From G963923955 sp963923955 (lineage in GTDB: Bacteria; Pseudomonadota; Gammaproteobacteria; Eutrophobiales; Eutrophobiaceae), in the NCBI GenBank assembly GCA_963923955.1, contig OZ000552.1, positions 1,178,001 to 1,242,000 on the forward strand: 64,000 bases of DNA, read 5' to 3'. Within the stretch, counting starts at the first letter, position 1; every line of letters begins with the position of its first letter. Positions 26,555 through 34,913 of this stretch are shown one piece after another. Below the pieces are notes generated by a model. It was not told the DNA's origin, made no database searches, and saw only the letters and a program-made list of their open reading frames with translations. The position numbers and the translations under genes were made by a program.

Positions 26555-26704
26555 CGCCTGCGTTTTGTCTCCCGCCTACTCTTCTACTTTTATGCCGCGC
26601 TGATTCACCTACTGACCAGCAGGCACTGGCGCGACGTGCTGCGTGAGACCGTCCTGTCCACTAGGTATAGATTGCCACCCTCTCACCTCCGGCAAGGGCG
26701 GTGA
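26555..26704 (+). other. Short open remnant without start codon, next to the array end
   Basis: A 49-codon frame directly after a TAG reads RLRFVSRLLFYFYAALIHLL, TSRHWRDVLRETVL, then STRYRLPPSHLRQGR and a stop. The amphipathic, basic composition and lack of a start suggest the tail of a decayed gene, possibly a transposase C terminus, but I do not recognise a family. It occupies the position where one end of the array would meet its flank. The rest of 26510-26858 contains possible hairpins (GCCGT 26806-26810 with ACGGC 26824-26828) and no gene. Confidence 0.3.
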
Positions 26705-26858
26705 GAGGGGCATGGCATAAACAGCTTCACCAGGCTATAGTTAGAAACGTGGGTTTTTCAGGGAAGTGGTACCTTAAGAAGATCACTTACAGCGAATCTG
26801 GCAAGGCCGTTTTTTGCAACGTGACGGCAAGGCCTCGGATTTTATGCCCGACGGCCTA

Positions 26859-26890
26859 TAAAAGAGGAGGGGCAAAACCCTCTTCTTTTA
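26859..26890. terminator. Bidirectional intrinsic terminator
   Basis: A 12-bp stem AAAAGAGGAGGG (26860-26871) / CCCTCTTCTTTT (26878-26889) with a six-base loop has A/T-rich flanks on both sides. It lies 18 bases beyond the stop of the minus-strand small membrane gene, so it most likely ends that transcript; it would also stop a plus-strand RNA from the array flank. Confidence 0.75.
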
Positions 26891-26907
26891 TGTTCCAGGA
26901 TCTTAAA

Positions 26908-27114
26908 TTAAAGATATAACTTTGCGATTGCTACTGCACCAAGTGCAGCTGTGCCACCGGCTACCATAAGCGATGCGCCCACGACCAGAGGGTACAACGT
27001 GGTTTCTTTGCTGATTTTGCCGGTCTCGGCAAACATTTTATTAATCTTTACTCGAATCTCTTCTATTTCAATTCTTATCTTTTCGATTTCAAGATCTTCT
27101 CTATTTGCGCTCAT
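26908..27114 (-). CDS. Small coiled-coil membrane protein
   Basis: A 68-residue protein. Residues 1-40 are a charged helix with heptad-like Ile/Glu/Lys spacing (EIEKIRIEIEEIRVKINKMF), likely a coiled coil; residues ~43-65 are a hydrophobic, Gly/Ala-rich transmembrane segment (YPLVVGASLMVAGGTAALGA). GAGGAGAG lies 8 bases upstream of the ATG, and a terminator follows, so this is a real gene. No family function is recognised; similar small coiled-coil membrane proteins turn up in accessory regions. It sits between the CRISPR array and rpsF, perhaps as part of the same insertion. Confidence 0.7.
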   Translation of the reverse strand: MSANREDLEIEKIRIEIEEIRVKINKMFAETGKISKETTLYPLVVGASLMVAGGTAALGAVAIAKLYL

Positions 27115-27316
27115 TGTTGTCTCTCCTCGATCTGTTAGTCATTATACGCCTAATTCTTGTAAAAGACACCTATAAGCGTCATAAAGATCCCTAGAAAATT
27201 CCAAGTGGCTGTCCAGATGCTAAATCGCATCCCATTTTTTGCAAGCCAAAAAATAACCGGCTAAAAAAATTCATGGAGTTCCGAGGTATCCCGCACCACC
27301 GCACGGATAACGGTGT

Positions 27317-27354
27317 AGCGTAACTGACCAAAGCCTTATTAAATAGCAAAACAA
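27317..27354. repeat. Solitary degenerate CRISPR repeat
   Basis: The plus strand reads AGCGTAACTGACC followed by AAAGCCTTATT, differing from the array repeat at two of the first 24 positions. The rest is diverged (AAATAGCAAA) but ends ACAAC like the repeat. It lies 808 bases past the last array repeat and 166 bases before rpsF. It is either a stranded array relic or an anti-repeat-like element that could base-pair with crRNA if transcribed on the plus strand. The rest of 27115-27429 shows no gene. Confidence 0.8.
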
Positions 27355-27429
27355 CGCCCCCGAAGTACCTGGAATTCCAGCCGCAGCAATGCTTGAAAAC
27401 GGCCATATCTTTTATTCAGGATCGAAACC

Positions 27430-27458
27430 TTGCACCAAGCCGTGCTTTTGGCTAGAAT
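27430..27458 (+). promoter_or_regulatory. Sigma-70-type promoter of the rpsF operon
   Basis: TTGCAC at 27430-27435 and TAGAAT at 27453-27458 are separated by 17 bases. A start near 27465 would give a ~56-base leader. That leader can fold around GGGAGGCGATAACCCGAGAGG just before the start codon, a place where S6:S18 complexes bind rpsF leaders in other bacteria; whether this one is such a site was not established. Confidence 0.65.
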
Positions 27459-27520
27459 CCAAGCTCTTTTAAGATCCTTGTCTCACCACCTAGATGGGAG
27501 GCGATAACCCGAGAGGATAG

Positions 27521-28054
27521 ATGATGCGACACTATGAAATCGTGTTTCTGGTCCACCCTGACCAGAGCGAACAGGTTCCCGCCATGATTGAGCGTTATCG
27601 ATCGATGATCGAAACAGGCGGCGGCGCTATTCATCGGCTTGAAGATTGGGGGCGGCGCCTATTGGCCTACCCGATCAACAAGGCACACAAGGCCCATTAT
27701 GTGATGATGAATGTTGAGTGTGCGCAGGAAACGCTTGACCAGATCAACAGCGCCTTCCGCTTTAACGATGCCGTCATTCGTGACCTGGTGCTCAGGCGAG
27801 ATAAGGCGATTACCGAGCCGTCCATATTGGCAAAGAGCAAGGAACAGCAGGAGCAGGAGGAGGCCGCGGCCCGTGCGAGAGAAGAGGCGCAATCTTCAGC
27901 ATCGGAACCATCCGGCGAGGATGCCGGCCTTGAGGAGGCTGCTGCCGAGGCCGTAGCAGAAGAGGGGACAGAGCCGGCAGAAGTGGAGGGAGCAGAACCT
28001 GCCGAGGTCGAGGCAGATGAGGCCGCCAAAGAAGATAGCGATAGCGAGGAGTAA
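27521..28054 (+). CDS. rpsF: 30S ribosomal protein S6 with long acidic tail
   Basis: The first ~105 residues are ordinary bS6 (MMRHYEIVFLVHPDQSEQVP, then IHRLEDWGRRLLAYPINKAHKAHY), which binds S18 and the central domain of 16S rRNA. The protein continues for ~70 residues of Glu/Ala/Asp-rich low-complexity sequence to 177 in total; E. coli S6 (131-135) also has a poly-Glu tail made by RimK, but here the acid tail is genetically encoded and much longer. A GAGAGG Shine-Dalgarno lies just upstream. rpsR follows after 4 bases with its Shine-Dalgarno overlapping the rpsF stop. Confidence 0.95.
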   Translation: MMRHYEIVFLVHPDQSEQVPAMIERYRSMIETGGGAIHRLEDWGRRLLAYPINKAHKAHYVMMNVECAQETLDQINSAFRFNDAVIRDLVLRRDKAITEPSILAKSKEQQEQEEAAARAREEAQSSASEPSGEDAGLEEAAAEAVAEEGTEPAEVEGAEPAEVEADEAAKEDSDSEE

Positions 28055-28058
28055 CAAC

Positions 28059-28283
28059 ATGGCAAGATATTTCCGCAGAAAAAGATATTGCAGATTTACC
28101 GCCGAAGGCATCGAAGAGATCGATTACAAAGACATCAGTCTGCTGAAAAATTATATTACCGAGACCGGCAAGATCGTGCCGAGCAGGATTTCAGGCACCA
28201 AGGCAAGGTATCAGCGCCAGTTATCCACCGCTATTAAGCGGGCGCGTTATCTGGCCTTGTTGCCCTATAGCGATGCACACTAG
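28059..28283 (+). CDS. rpsR: 30S ribosomal protein S18
   Basis: A 74-residue bS18: MARYFRRKRYCRFTAEGIEE, then YKDISLLKNYITETGKIVPSR and TGTKARYQRQL-like GTKARYQRQLSTAIKRARYLALLPY. It pairs with S6 on the platform of the small subunit. The start was set at 28059, after GAGGAG at 28046-28051, rather than the in-frame 28017 within rpsF. Normal length, no oddities. Confidence 0.97.
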   Translation: MARYFRRKRYCRFTAEGIEEIDYKDISLLKNYITETGKIVPSRISGTKARYQRQLSTAIKRARYLALLPYSDAH

Positions 28284-28407
28284 CAGGGCAGGCCGATTGG
28301 TGATCCCTTGACGAATGAGATCCGCTTCAATGCCGCCATCTTGATTCTTGGGACTCGTACAAGAGCACTGCATCTTTGCCCGCCCCGGCATACTTGAAGC
28401 AACAACG

Positions 28408-29307
28408 ATGAAATCCCTGGGTCGTTATATCGTTCGTGGCCGTATGCAGGCCATCGGGGTGGTCAGCTTTTCCACGCTGATAGCCCTGCTGCTCCCGCCC
28501 TTTGCTTACTTGCTCAGTGGGGTGCCGGTGGTGCTGCTGAGCCTGCGCCGTGGTGCCCTGGCCGGCCTTGAGCTAATCGCCGGCAGCCTGGCTCTGGTTG
28601 GGATTTTATCGGCCATGCTCGGCCTGGATTATCTCATCGTCCTCACCTTTGCCTTAGGGATCTGGCTGCCGGTCTATGTCTGCGCCATCGTCCTGCGGCA
28701 CACAGAATCACAGGGCATGATGCTGATGACTGCCGGCAGTCTGGGCCTGCTCTTTGTCCTGGCGATGTACTTCATGCTGGGCGATGTGAGCGCCTGGTGG
28801 CAGAAGTGGCTGGATCTGTGGTTTACGCAAAACCTGCCGGCGGAGACGGCGGCGGAATATCAGGACATATTTGCCGCCGTGGTGCCCATGATGAATGCCG
28901 TAATCGCCGCCGGCCTGGTGATCAGCCTGGTGCTGACGACATTGATCGGCCGTTGGTGGCAATCGCGGCTGTTCAACCCCGGCGGTTTCAGGGTCGAGTT
29001 CTATCAGTTGAGCCTGCCTCCCTGGCTGATCTTCCCGACCCTGCTTGCGATCGGGGCGCTGTTCGTGGCCGATGAGACGATGACGATGCTGGTCCGGGAT
29101 GGTCTCTTTATCGTCGTATTTTTGTATCTGTTTCAGGGCATTTCCAGCATACATCGTATCGTCCATGTACGCGGCATGTCGCATGCCTGGTTGGTCTTCA
29201 TGTATGGGCTGCTGTTGATTATCCCGCAGATGGTGTTGTTGCTGGCCTGTATCGGGATGGCCGCTGCCTGGAGCAAGGGAAATAAGGGTGGCAACAATCC
29301 GCCGTAG
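28408..29307 (+). CDS. DUF2232-family integral membrane protein
   Basis: About 299 residues with roughly eight hydrophobic spans (for example VVSFSTLIALLLPPFAYLL, ELIAGSLALVGILSAMLGL, LLLIIPQMVLLLACIGMAA). A DUF2232/YybS-like gene between rpsR and rplI is a familiar feature of many gammaproteobacteria; its role is unknown. The ATG at 28408 (MKSLGRYIVRG) was preferred to a TTG at 28348. It ends 38 bases before rplI. Confidence 0.75.
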   Translation: MKSLGRYIVRGRMQAIGVVSFSTLIALLLPPFAYLLSGVPVVLLSLRRGALAGLELIAGSLALVGILSAMLGLDYLIVLTFALGIWLPVYVCAIVLRHTESQGMMLMTAGSLGLLFVLAMYFMLGDVSAWWQKWLDLWFTQNLPAETAAEYQDIFAAVVPMMNAVIAAGLVISLVLTTLIGRWWQSRLFNPGGFRVEFYQLSLPPWLIFPTLLAIGALFVADETMTMLVRDGLFIVVFLYLFQGISSIHRIVHVRGMSHAWLVFMYGLLLIIPQMVLLLACIGMAAAWSKGNKGGNNPP

Positions 29308-29344
29308 CTGTATCATTCGTATAGAAAACATGAGGTGGTTGAAG

Positions 29345-29797
29345 ATGGAAGTAATCCTGCTGGAGAAGATAAACAGCCTGGGCGAGCTTGGCGAACAGGT
29401 CAGGGTCAAGGCGGGTTTTGGGCGTAATTATTTGATCCCCAATGGGAAGGCCGTCCCGGCCACACCCGATAACATTGCCCAGTTTGAAGCCCGCCGTGCC
29501 GAACTCGAAGCACTGCATGCAGATGCCTCTGGCAAGGCAAAGATTCGCGCCGAAGCCCTGGCCGGGCTTGTTGTGAGCATCGCCCGCCGGGCGGGGGCGG
29601 AAGGCAAATTATACGGCTCTGTGGGCGCGGCGGATATTGCCGCTGCGGTAACAGCAGCGGGTACTGAAATAACAAAACAGGAAGTCAGGCTGTCCGCCGG
29701 CCCGCTTCGTCGCTTAGGCGATTATGAGGTCAATGTACATCTGCATGCGGACGTTGATGCCAAGGTCAGGCTAAGCATTGTCGCCGAAGAAGACTAA
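29345..29797 (+). CDS. rplI: 50S ribosomal protein L9
   Basis: A 150-residue bL9 with the N-terminal RNA-binding domain MEVILLEKINSLGELGEQV, VKAGFGRNYLIPNGKAVPAT, the long linking helix, and the C-terminal domain (LYGSVGAADIAAAV, PLRRLGDYEVNVHLHADV). The start at 29345 matches the universal MxVILL opening; the longer frame from 29288 would overlap the preceding gene. dnaB follows after two bases. Confidence 0.97.
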   Translation: MEVILLEKINSLGELGEQVRVKAGFGRNYLIPNGKAVPATPDNIAQFEARRAELEALHADASGKAKIRAEALAGLVVSIARRAGAEGKLYGSVGAADIAAAVTAAGTEITKQEVRLSAGPLRRLGDYEVNVHLHADVDAKVRLSIVAEED

Positions 29798-29799
29798 AC

Positions 29800-31194
29800 A
29801 TGGCGCAGACCGAATACATAGCGCCTGATGCGGAAGTACGGGCGCTCAAGACCCCGCCCCATTCCATCGAGGCCGAGCAGGCCGTGTTGGGCGGGATCTT
29901 CCTGGACAAGGATGCATGGCTGAATGTGGTCGAGCGTGTTGGCGAGGCGGATTTTTACCGCAAGGATCATCGCATCATCTATCACGCCGTTGCGGAACTG
30001 GAGGCCGATGGCCAGCCCTTTGATCTGGTGACCGTTGCCGAGTGGTTGGAGAGCCACCAGCAACTGGACGAGGCGGGGGGGCTAAGCTACTTGGCCGCCA
30101 TTGCCGAGAACACGCCCAGTGCCGCCAATATCAACGCCTATGCCGATATTGTGCGCAAGCGTTCGGTGCTGCGGCAGCTCATCCGCGCCACCACTGAAAT
30201 CAGCGAAACCGTTTTTAATCCAATGGGGCGTAGCAGCGATGAGATCCTGGATCTTGCCGAGCAGAGCATCTTTGAGATTGCCGAGCAGGAAGGCCGCGGC
30301 CGGAGGGCCTTTAAGCCGGTGAAGGAGCTACTGGCCAGCGCCCTGGACCGGATCGATGAGCTGTTTCGTAAAGACAGCCCGATCACCGGCGTGGCCACCG
30401 GCTTTGATGACTTTGATCAACGCACCGCCGGTCTGCAACGCGCGGACCTGATCATTGTCGCCGGCCGACCGTCGATGGGCAAGACCGCCTTTGCCGTCAA
30501 CATCGCCGAGCATGCGGCGATCAAGGACAAGCTTTCTGTTGCCATATTCAGCATGGAAATGCCGGGTGAGCAACTAGCCATGCGCATGATGTCATCATTA
30601 GGGCGCATCGATCAGCACAAGGTGCGCACCGGAAAATTGAGTGATGATGACTGGCCGCGGCTGACCTCCACGGTCAAGCTCATGACAGATACCAAGTTGA
30701 TGATTGACGATACGCCGGCCTTGACGCCGGCTGAGCTGCGGGCGCGCTGTCGGCGCATTGCGCGTGAACAATCACTCGATCTGGTTGTCGTGGATTACCT
30801 GCAACTCATGCAGGTGCCCAACACAAAAGAGAACCGCGCGACCGAGATCTCTGAAATTTCCCGCTCCCTAAAGGCGATGGCGAAGGAATTAAATGTGCCG
30901 GTCGTTGCCTTGTCGCAGCTTAATCGAAGCCTGGAACAGCGACCGAACAAGCGGCCGGTGATGCCGGATTTACGCGAGTCCGGCGCCATTGAGCAGGATG
31001 CCGATCTGATTGTCTTTATCTATCGAGATGAGGTCTATGACGAGGAAAGCCCGGACAAGGGCATCGCCGAGATCATCATCGGCAAGCAGCGCAACGGGCC
31101 GATCGGCACCACCAAACTCGCCTTCCTCGGCCAATATACCCGTTTTGAGAATTATATCGCGGAGTCTCCGTATATGACGGGGTCGGATGGATGA
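29800..31194 (+). CDS. dnaB: Replicative DNA helicase DnaB
   Basis: A 464-residue RecA-fold hexameric helicase of the replication fork. The N-terminal domain contains PPHSIEAEQAVLGGIFLD; the Walker A is VAGRPSMGKTAFA; later motifs are LSVAIFSMEMPGEQLAMRM, VVDYLQLMQVP and SQLNRSLEQRPNKRPVMPDL. Normal length and no intein. The alr start overlaps its stop (ATGA). Confidence 0.97.
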   Translation: MAQTEYIAPDAEVRALKTPPHSIEAEQAVLGGIFLDKDAWLNVVERVGEADFYRKDHRIIYHAVAELEADGQPFDLVTVAEWLESHQQLDEAGGLSYLAAIAENTPSAANINAYADIVRKRSVLRQLIRATTEISETVFNPMGRSSDEILDLAEQSIFEIAEQEGRGRRAFKPVKELLASALDRIDELFRKDSPITGVATGFDDFDQRTAGLQRADLIIVAGRPSMGKTAFAVNIAEHAAIKDKLSVAIFSMEMPGEQLAMRMMSSLGRIDQHKVRTGKLSDDDWPRLTSTVKLMTDTKLMIDDTPALTPAELRARCRRIAREQSLDLVVVDYLQLMQVPNTKENRATEISEISRSLKAMAKELNVPVVALSQLNRSLEQRPNKRPVMPDLRESGAIEQDADLIVFIYRDEVYDEESPDKGIAEIIIGKQRNGPIGTTKLAFLGQYTRFENYIAESPYMTGSDG

Positions 31195-32270
31195 CACGGC
31201 CGGCAAAGGTCATCATCGATCTTGCTGCACTCCGCCATAACTTTTCCCGCATACGGGAAATCGCCCCGGGGCGCAAAGTCATGGCGATTGTCAAGGCCGA
31301 TGCCTATGGGCATGGCATCGTGCGTGTCGCCCAGACCTTATCTGCGGCCGATTCCTTCGGGGTCGCCTGCCTGGAGGAAGCCGAGCAGCTGCGCACATCG
31401 GGCATCGAACAGCCCATCGTATTATTAGAAGGCCCGTATGGCGCGGCGGAATTGCCCAGGATACGTGCGCTGCAACTGGAGATGGTGATTCATCATCACA
31501 GCCAGGTAGAGATCTTGGAGCAGACGCGGCTGCGAGGCTTTGCCCAAATCTGGCTAAAGGTGGACAGCGGTATGCACCGACTTGGCTTTTTGCCGGAAGA
31601 TCTGGCGGCCATCTGGCAGCGCCTGGAAAAGGTCAAGGCGATTAAAAAACCGATACGGCTGATGTCACATCTTGCTGCGGCAAATGAAGCGGGCAGCGCC
31701 ATGACCCGGCGGCAGCTAGAGTTATTTTCTCAACTCAATGCGCCCTATGGCGCCGAGCAGTCAATGGCCAATTCAGCCGGTGTCCTTGCCTGGCCGGACA
31801 GTCACGGCGACTGGGTGCGCCCCGGCCTGTTGCTCTATGGCATTTCCCCGCTTGACGATACGCTAAGCGCCGAGCATGATCTACGGCCGGTGATGACCCT
31901 GGCCTCTGCGCTGATCTCGGTCAAGACCATCAAAAAAGGCGAGCCGGTGGGCTATGGTGCCGCCTGGTCGTGCCCGGAGGACATGCCGATCGGCATCGTT
32001 GCCGCGGGGTATGGCGATGGCTTCCCCCGCCATGCCGCAACCGGAACGCCGGTATTGGTCAACGGCCGACGTGTCAGCGTGATCGGCAACGCCTCGATGG
32101 ACATGTTGACCGTTGACCTGCGCAAACAGCCGCAGGCACAGGTGGGCGATGCGGTGGAATTATGGGGGGCGAACCTGTCCATCGAAGAGATCGCACACCA
32201 TGCCGGCACCATTCCCTATGAAATTTTGTGCGGCGTACATAAACGCCTGCGCTTCATTGAACATGGCTAA
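31191..32270 (+). CDS. alr: Alanine racemase
   Basis: A 359-residue PLP enzyme making D-alanine for peptidoglycan. The PLP lysine lies in VMAIVKADAYGHGIVRVA, the substrate-binding part in WLKVDSGMHRLGF, and the second catalytic Tyr in VGYGAAWSCPEDMPIG. NASMDMLTVDL is also typical. It is translationally coupled to dnaB, and radA starts 8 bases before its end. Confidence 0.95.
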   Translation: MTRPAKVIIDLAALRHNFSRIREIAPGRKVMAIVKADAYGHGIVRVAQTLSAADSFGVACLEEAEQLRTSGIEQPIVLLEGPYGAAELPRIRALQLEMVIHHHSQVEILEQTRLRGFAQIWLKVDSGMHRLGFLPEDLAAIWQRLEKVKAIKKPIRLMSHLAAANEAGSAMTRRQLELFSQLNAPYGAEQSMANSAGVLAWPDSHGDWVRPGLLLYGISPLDDTLSAEHDLRPVMTLASALISVKTIKKGEPVGYGAAWSCPEDMPIGIVAAGYGDGFPRHAATGTPVLVNGRRVSVIGNASMDMLTVDLRKQPQAQVGDAVELWGANLSIEEIAHHAGTIPYEILCGVHKRLRFIEHG

Positions 32271-33663
32271 GGTAAAAAGCCAATTTCATTGCAACGAATG
32301 CGGGGCGAGGGCGCCCAAGTGGACCGGGCAATGCCCGGAATGCCACGCCTGGAACAGCTTAATCGAAGCGCCGGCTGAAGCAGCTTCGGCAAGATCACAG
32401 CGTTTTAAGATCCACCTGGCCGCGCCATCGCCGGTGCGTAGGCTGGATGAGGTGCAGGCAGATGAACAGGCGCGCCTCTCAACCGGGATGTCGGAGCTTG
32501 ACCGGGTGATAGGCGGGGGACTGGTGCCCGGCTCGGTGGTGCTGATGGGCGGCGACCCCGGGATTGGCAAGTCAACGCTTTTGATCCAGACCTTGTCCGC
32601 CCTGGTTGATGGTGGGGCCAATAATGGGGCCGATAGCGGCGGGCTGAATACCTTATACATCAGCGGCGAGGAATCGGTTGAGCAGATCAGCGCGCGCGCC
32701 GGGCGGCTGGAGTTGGCGACGGATAAGCTGCGGGTATTGACCGAGAACCAGTTAGAACGCATCTTTTCCGTGTGCACTGTGGAACGACCACAGGTGCTGG
32801 TGATTGATTCCATCCAGACCATGTACAGCGAGCTCCTGCAATCCGCCCCCGGCGCGGTGGCCCAGGTCAGGGAATGCGCGGCGCAGTTGGTGCGCTATGC
32901 CAAGCAGACCAACACCGCCATCTTCCTGGTCGGGCATGTCACCAAGGAAGGGGCCTTGGCCGGCCCGCGTGTTCTGGAGCACATGGTGGATACCGTATTA
33001 TATTTCGAGGGAGACAGCGGCAATCGTTATCGTGTCATCCGCGCGGTCAAGAACCGCTTCGGTGCGGTCAATGAGCTGGGCGTCTTTGCCATGACCGATC
33101 GGGGCTTGAAAGAAGTGAGCAATCCATCGGCCATATTCTTATCACGCCATGAGGAAGCCGTGCCTGGCAGTGTGGTGATGGTAACCAGAGAAGGCACCCG
33201 GCCGCTGCTGGTGGAAGTCCAGGCGCTGGTGGATGGCTCGCAGCTGGCCAATCCGCGTCGGGTGACGGTGGGCTTAGAGCAGAACCGTCTGGCGCTGCTG
33301 CTCGCGGTATTAAATCGCCATGCCGGCATCGCCACCTTTGATCAGGATATTTTTGTCAATGTCGTCGGGGGCGTGCGCATCAGTGAGACGGCTGTGGATC
33401 TTCCTATTCTAATGGCCGTGCTGTCCAGCCTGCGCAGCCGCGCCTTGCCTGAGGCCCTGGTGGTCTTTGGCGAGGTGGGGCTGGCCGGGGAGATCAGGCC
33501 GGTGCAAAATGGCCCGGAACGCCTGAACGAGGCGGCCAAACACGGCTTCAAACAGGCCATCGTACCCTTTGCCAATAAACCTAAAAACACCATCAAGGGC
33601 CTTGAACTCATAGCCGTAAAACGTCTGTCTGAGGTGCTGGAGCATTCAATTCTGTACGACTAG
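32263..33663 (+). CDS. radA: DNA repair protein RadA (Sms)
   Basis: A 466-residue RecA-like ATPase that processes recombination intermediates by branch migration. Zinc finger CNECGARAPKWTGQCPEC, Walker A GGDPGIGKSTLL, the RadA-specific KNRFGAVNELGVF, and a C-terminal Lon-protease-like domain are all present. The ATG at 32263 gives the standard MAKVKSQFHCNECG start; the frame is open further upstream inside alr. The last gene of this co-directional block. Confidence 0.96.
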   Translation: MAKVKSQFHCNECGARAPKWTGQCPECHAWNSLIEAPAEAASARSQRFKIHLAAPSPVRRLDEVQADEQARLSTGMSELDRVIGGGLVPGSVVLMGGDPGIGKSTLLIQTLSALVDGGANNGADSGGLNTLYISGEESVEQISARAGRLELATDKLRVLTENQLERIFSVCTVERPQVLVIDSIQTMYSELLQSAPGAVAQVRECAAQLVRYAKQTNTAIFLVGHVTKEGALAGPRVLEHMVDTVLYFEGDSGNRYRVIRAVKNRFGAVNELGVFAMTDRGLKEVSNPSAIFLSRHEEAVPGSVVMVTREGTRPLLVEVQALVDGSQLANPRRVTVGLEQNRLALLLAVLNRHAGIATFDQDIFVNVVGGVRISETAVDLPILMAVLSSLRSRALPEALVVFGEVGLAGEIRPVQNGPERLNEAAKHGFKQAIVPFANKPKNTIKGLELIAVKRLSEVLEHSILYD

Positions 33664-34137
33664 GGCAATATGGAATACTTGCGGCGGTTGCTTTTGCATT
33701 GCAAGAGAAGACGCGTTCTCTTTGTGCTGGATGCGATGTTCATGTCGCCACGCCAGATCTATTCCACCTCCCAGTCAACAAGCGTCATTCCCCGTGCCTG
33801 ACACGGGGAATGACGGGAGAGTCTGGAACTGTGTAATTGTCCGCCATTCCCGCGTAAGCGGGAATCCAGTCGAATAACACATACTTCTTATCCGAGCTCT
33901 GCTACCGCCTCCCTCGCCCTTTTTGGCCTTGATTAGGGGATGTTTGGGGTATTTCATGGATGCCTGCTTTCGAAGGCATGACGATCCTCGTCGCCCCCCG
34001 TCAAGTCAAACGTCATTCCTGGCTTGACCAGGAATCCATAGTTAAGCCTGGCAAGTAGTCCGTTGGATTCCCGTCCCCGTTTTCACGGGGACAAGCTTTC
34101 ACGGGAATGACGTTCCTCTCCTAACCATCCCCTCCCC
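33664..34137. repeat. Gene-free stretch with dispersed palindromic repeats
   Basis: No gene seen. It contains a near-perfect long palindrome at 33783-33815 (arms CGTCATTCCCCGTG / CACGGGGAATGACG, five-base loop). Related elements lie at 33845-33870 (ATTCCCGCGTAAGCGGGAAT), ~34013-34037 (CGTCATTCCTGGCTTGACCA) and ~34085-34113 (CACGGGGACAAGC...GGGAATGACG). These have the ATTCCC-8N-GGGAAT form of neisserial dRS3-type elements. They separate radA from the 3' end of the convergent autotransporter 2. Confidence 0.75.
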
Positions 34138-34913
34138 CTAAAACTCAACCCCCACCAGCACACGCCCACTCAAGGCACGTTCGCTTACTTCTCCCCTATC
34201 ATGGCTGTATTCCAGCTCGGCCTCTACATGCAGGCGTTCATCTAGCCGATAGCGCAGGGCGGCGCCTAGATAGGCATTGTGCACGCTGCTGTCATCATCC
34301 GTGCTGATACGGAAGTTGGCACCGGCAAGAGAAAAACCTGCATTCTCATGGTCGGTGAAACGGCTGTCTAGGCCACTTCGGAAGACGACCTCGCCATTGT
34401 CTTCCAAGAGCCAGGCCAGCGCCAGTTCCAAGCGGGTGTTCCAGCTCTTTCCCCCGCTTGCGCGGGGGCAGGCCCTCACGTTTGTTTTGGGTCAAGTTCA
34501 CCCGACCACTCGCAGCGTGGTCGGACAGGCCCTCTGCCCCCCGCTCGGTATAGCCCTTATACCAGCCTTGCGTATAGCTCACACTGGCGGCCGGGCGCAG
34601 TTCCCAATGCTCACTGAGTACTGCCCTATGGCTCAGTCGTAAGGACGGACTAAGAAAGAGGCTGCTGTAGCTGCCCTCTGCCACTTGCGCCTGGCCTTGG
34701 TTAATGAGCGCCCTACTGCTGTCGTGGTCTTCGTAGCCCAGATTAAGACTAAGGCCAATGTCTATGCCCTGCCAGGTGTCTTGGCCATAGAGCCCGAGAA
34801 AGAGGCTATCGGTCTCTATCTGGGTGTTTTTACCACTACTGACCAGGTCGGCATGGGCATAGCCAAAGAGCACCCCAGCAATGGCGTTAGTAGCAAAGCC
34901 TTGTTCTAGGCTA

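Noticed and set aside
26760..26860. A second tracrRNA
   Set aside because: Only two five-base blocks could pair with the crRNA repeat, whereas the RNA at 18993-19126 pairs over 34 bases; kept only as a structured-RNA candidate.
27191..27406. 71-residue minus-strand frame containing FNKALVSYA
   Set aside because: It reads through the solitary degenerate CRISPR repeat and has no supporting start signal.
26510..27520. Insertion sequence or integrase next to the CRISPR array
   Set aside because: No transposase motif, terminal inverted repeats or target duplication could be identified; only a 49-codon unidentified remnant remains.
34685..34909. 74-residue plus-strand frame
   Set aside because: Antisense shadow of the autotransporter 2 barrel.
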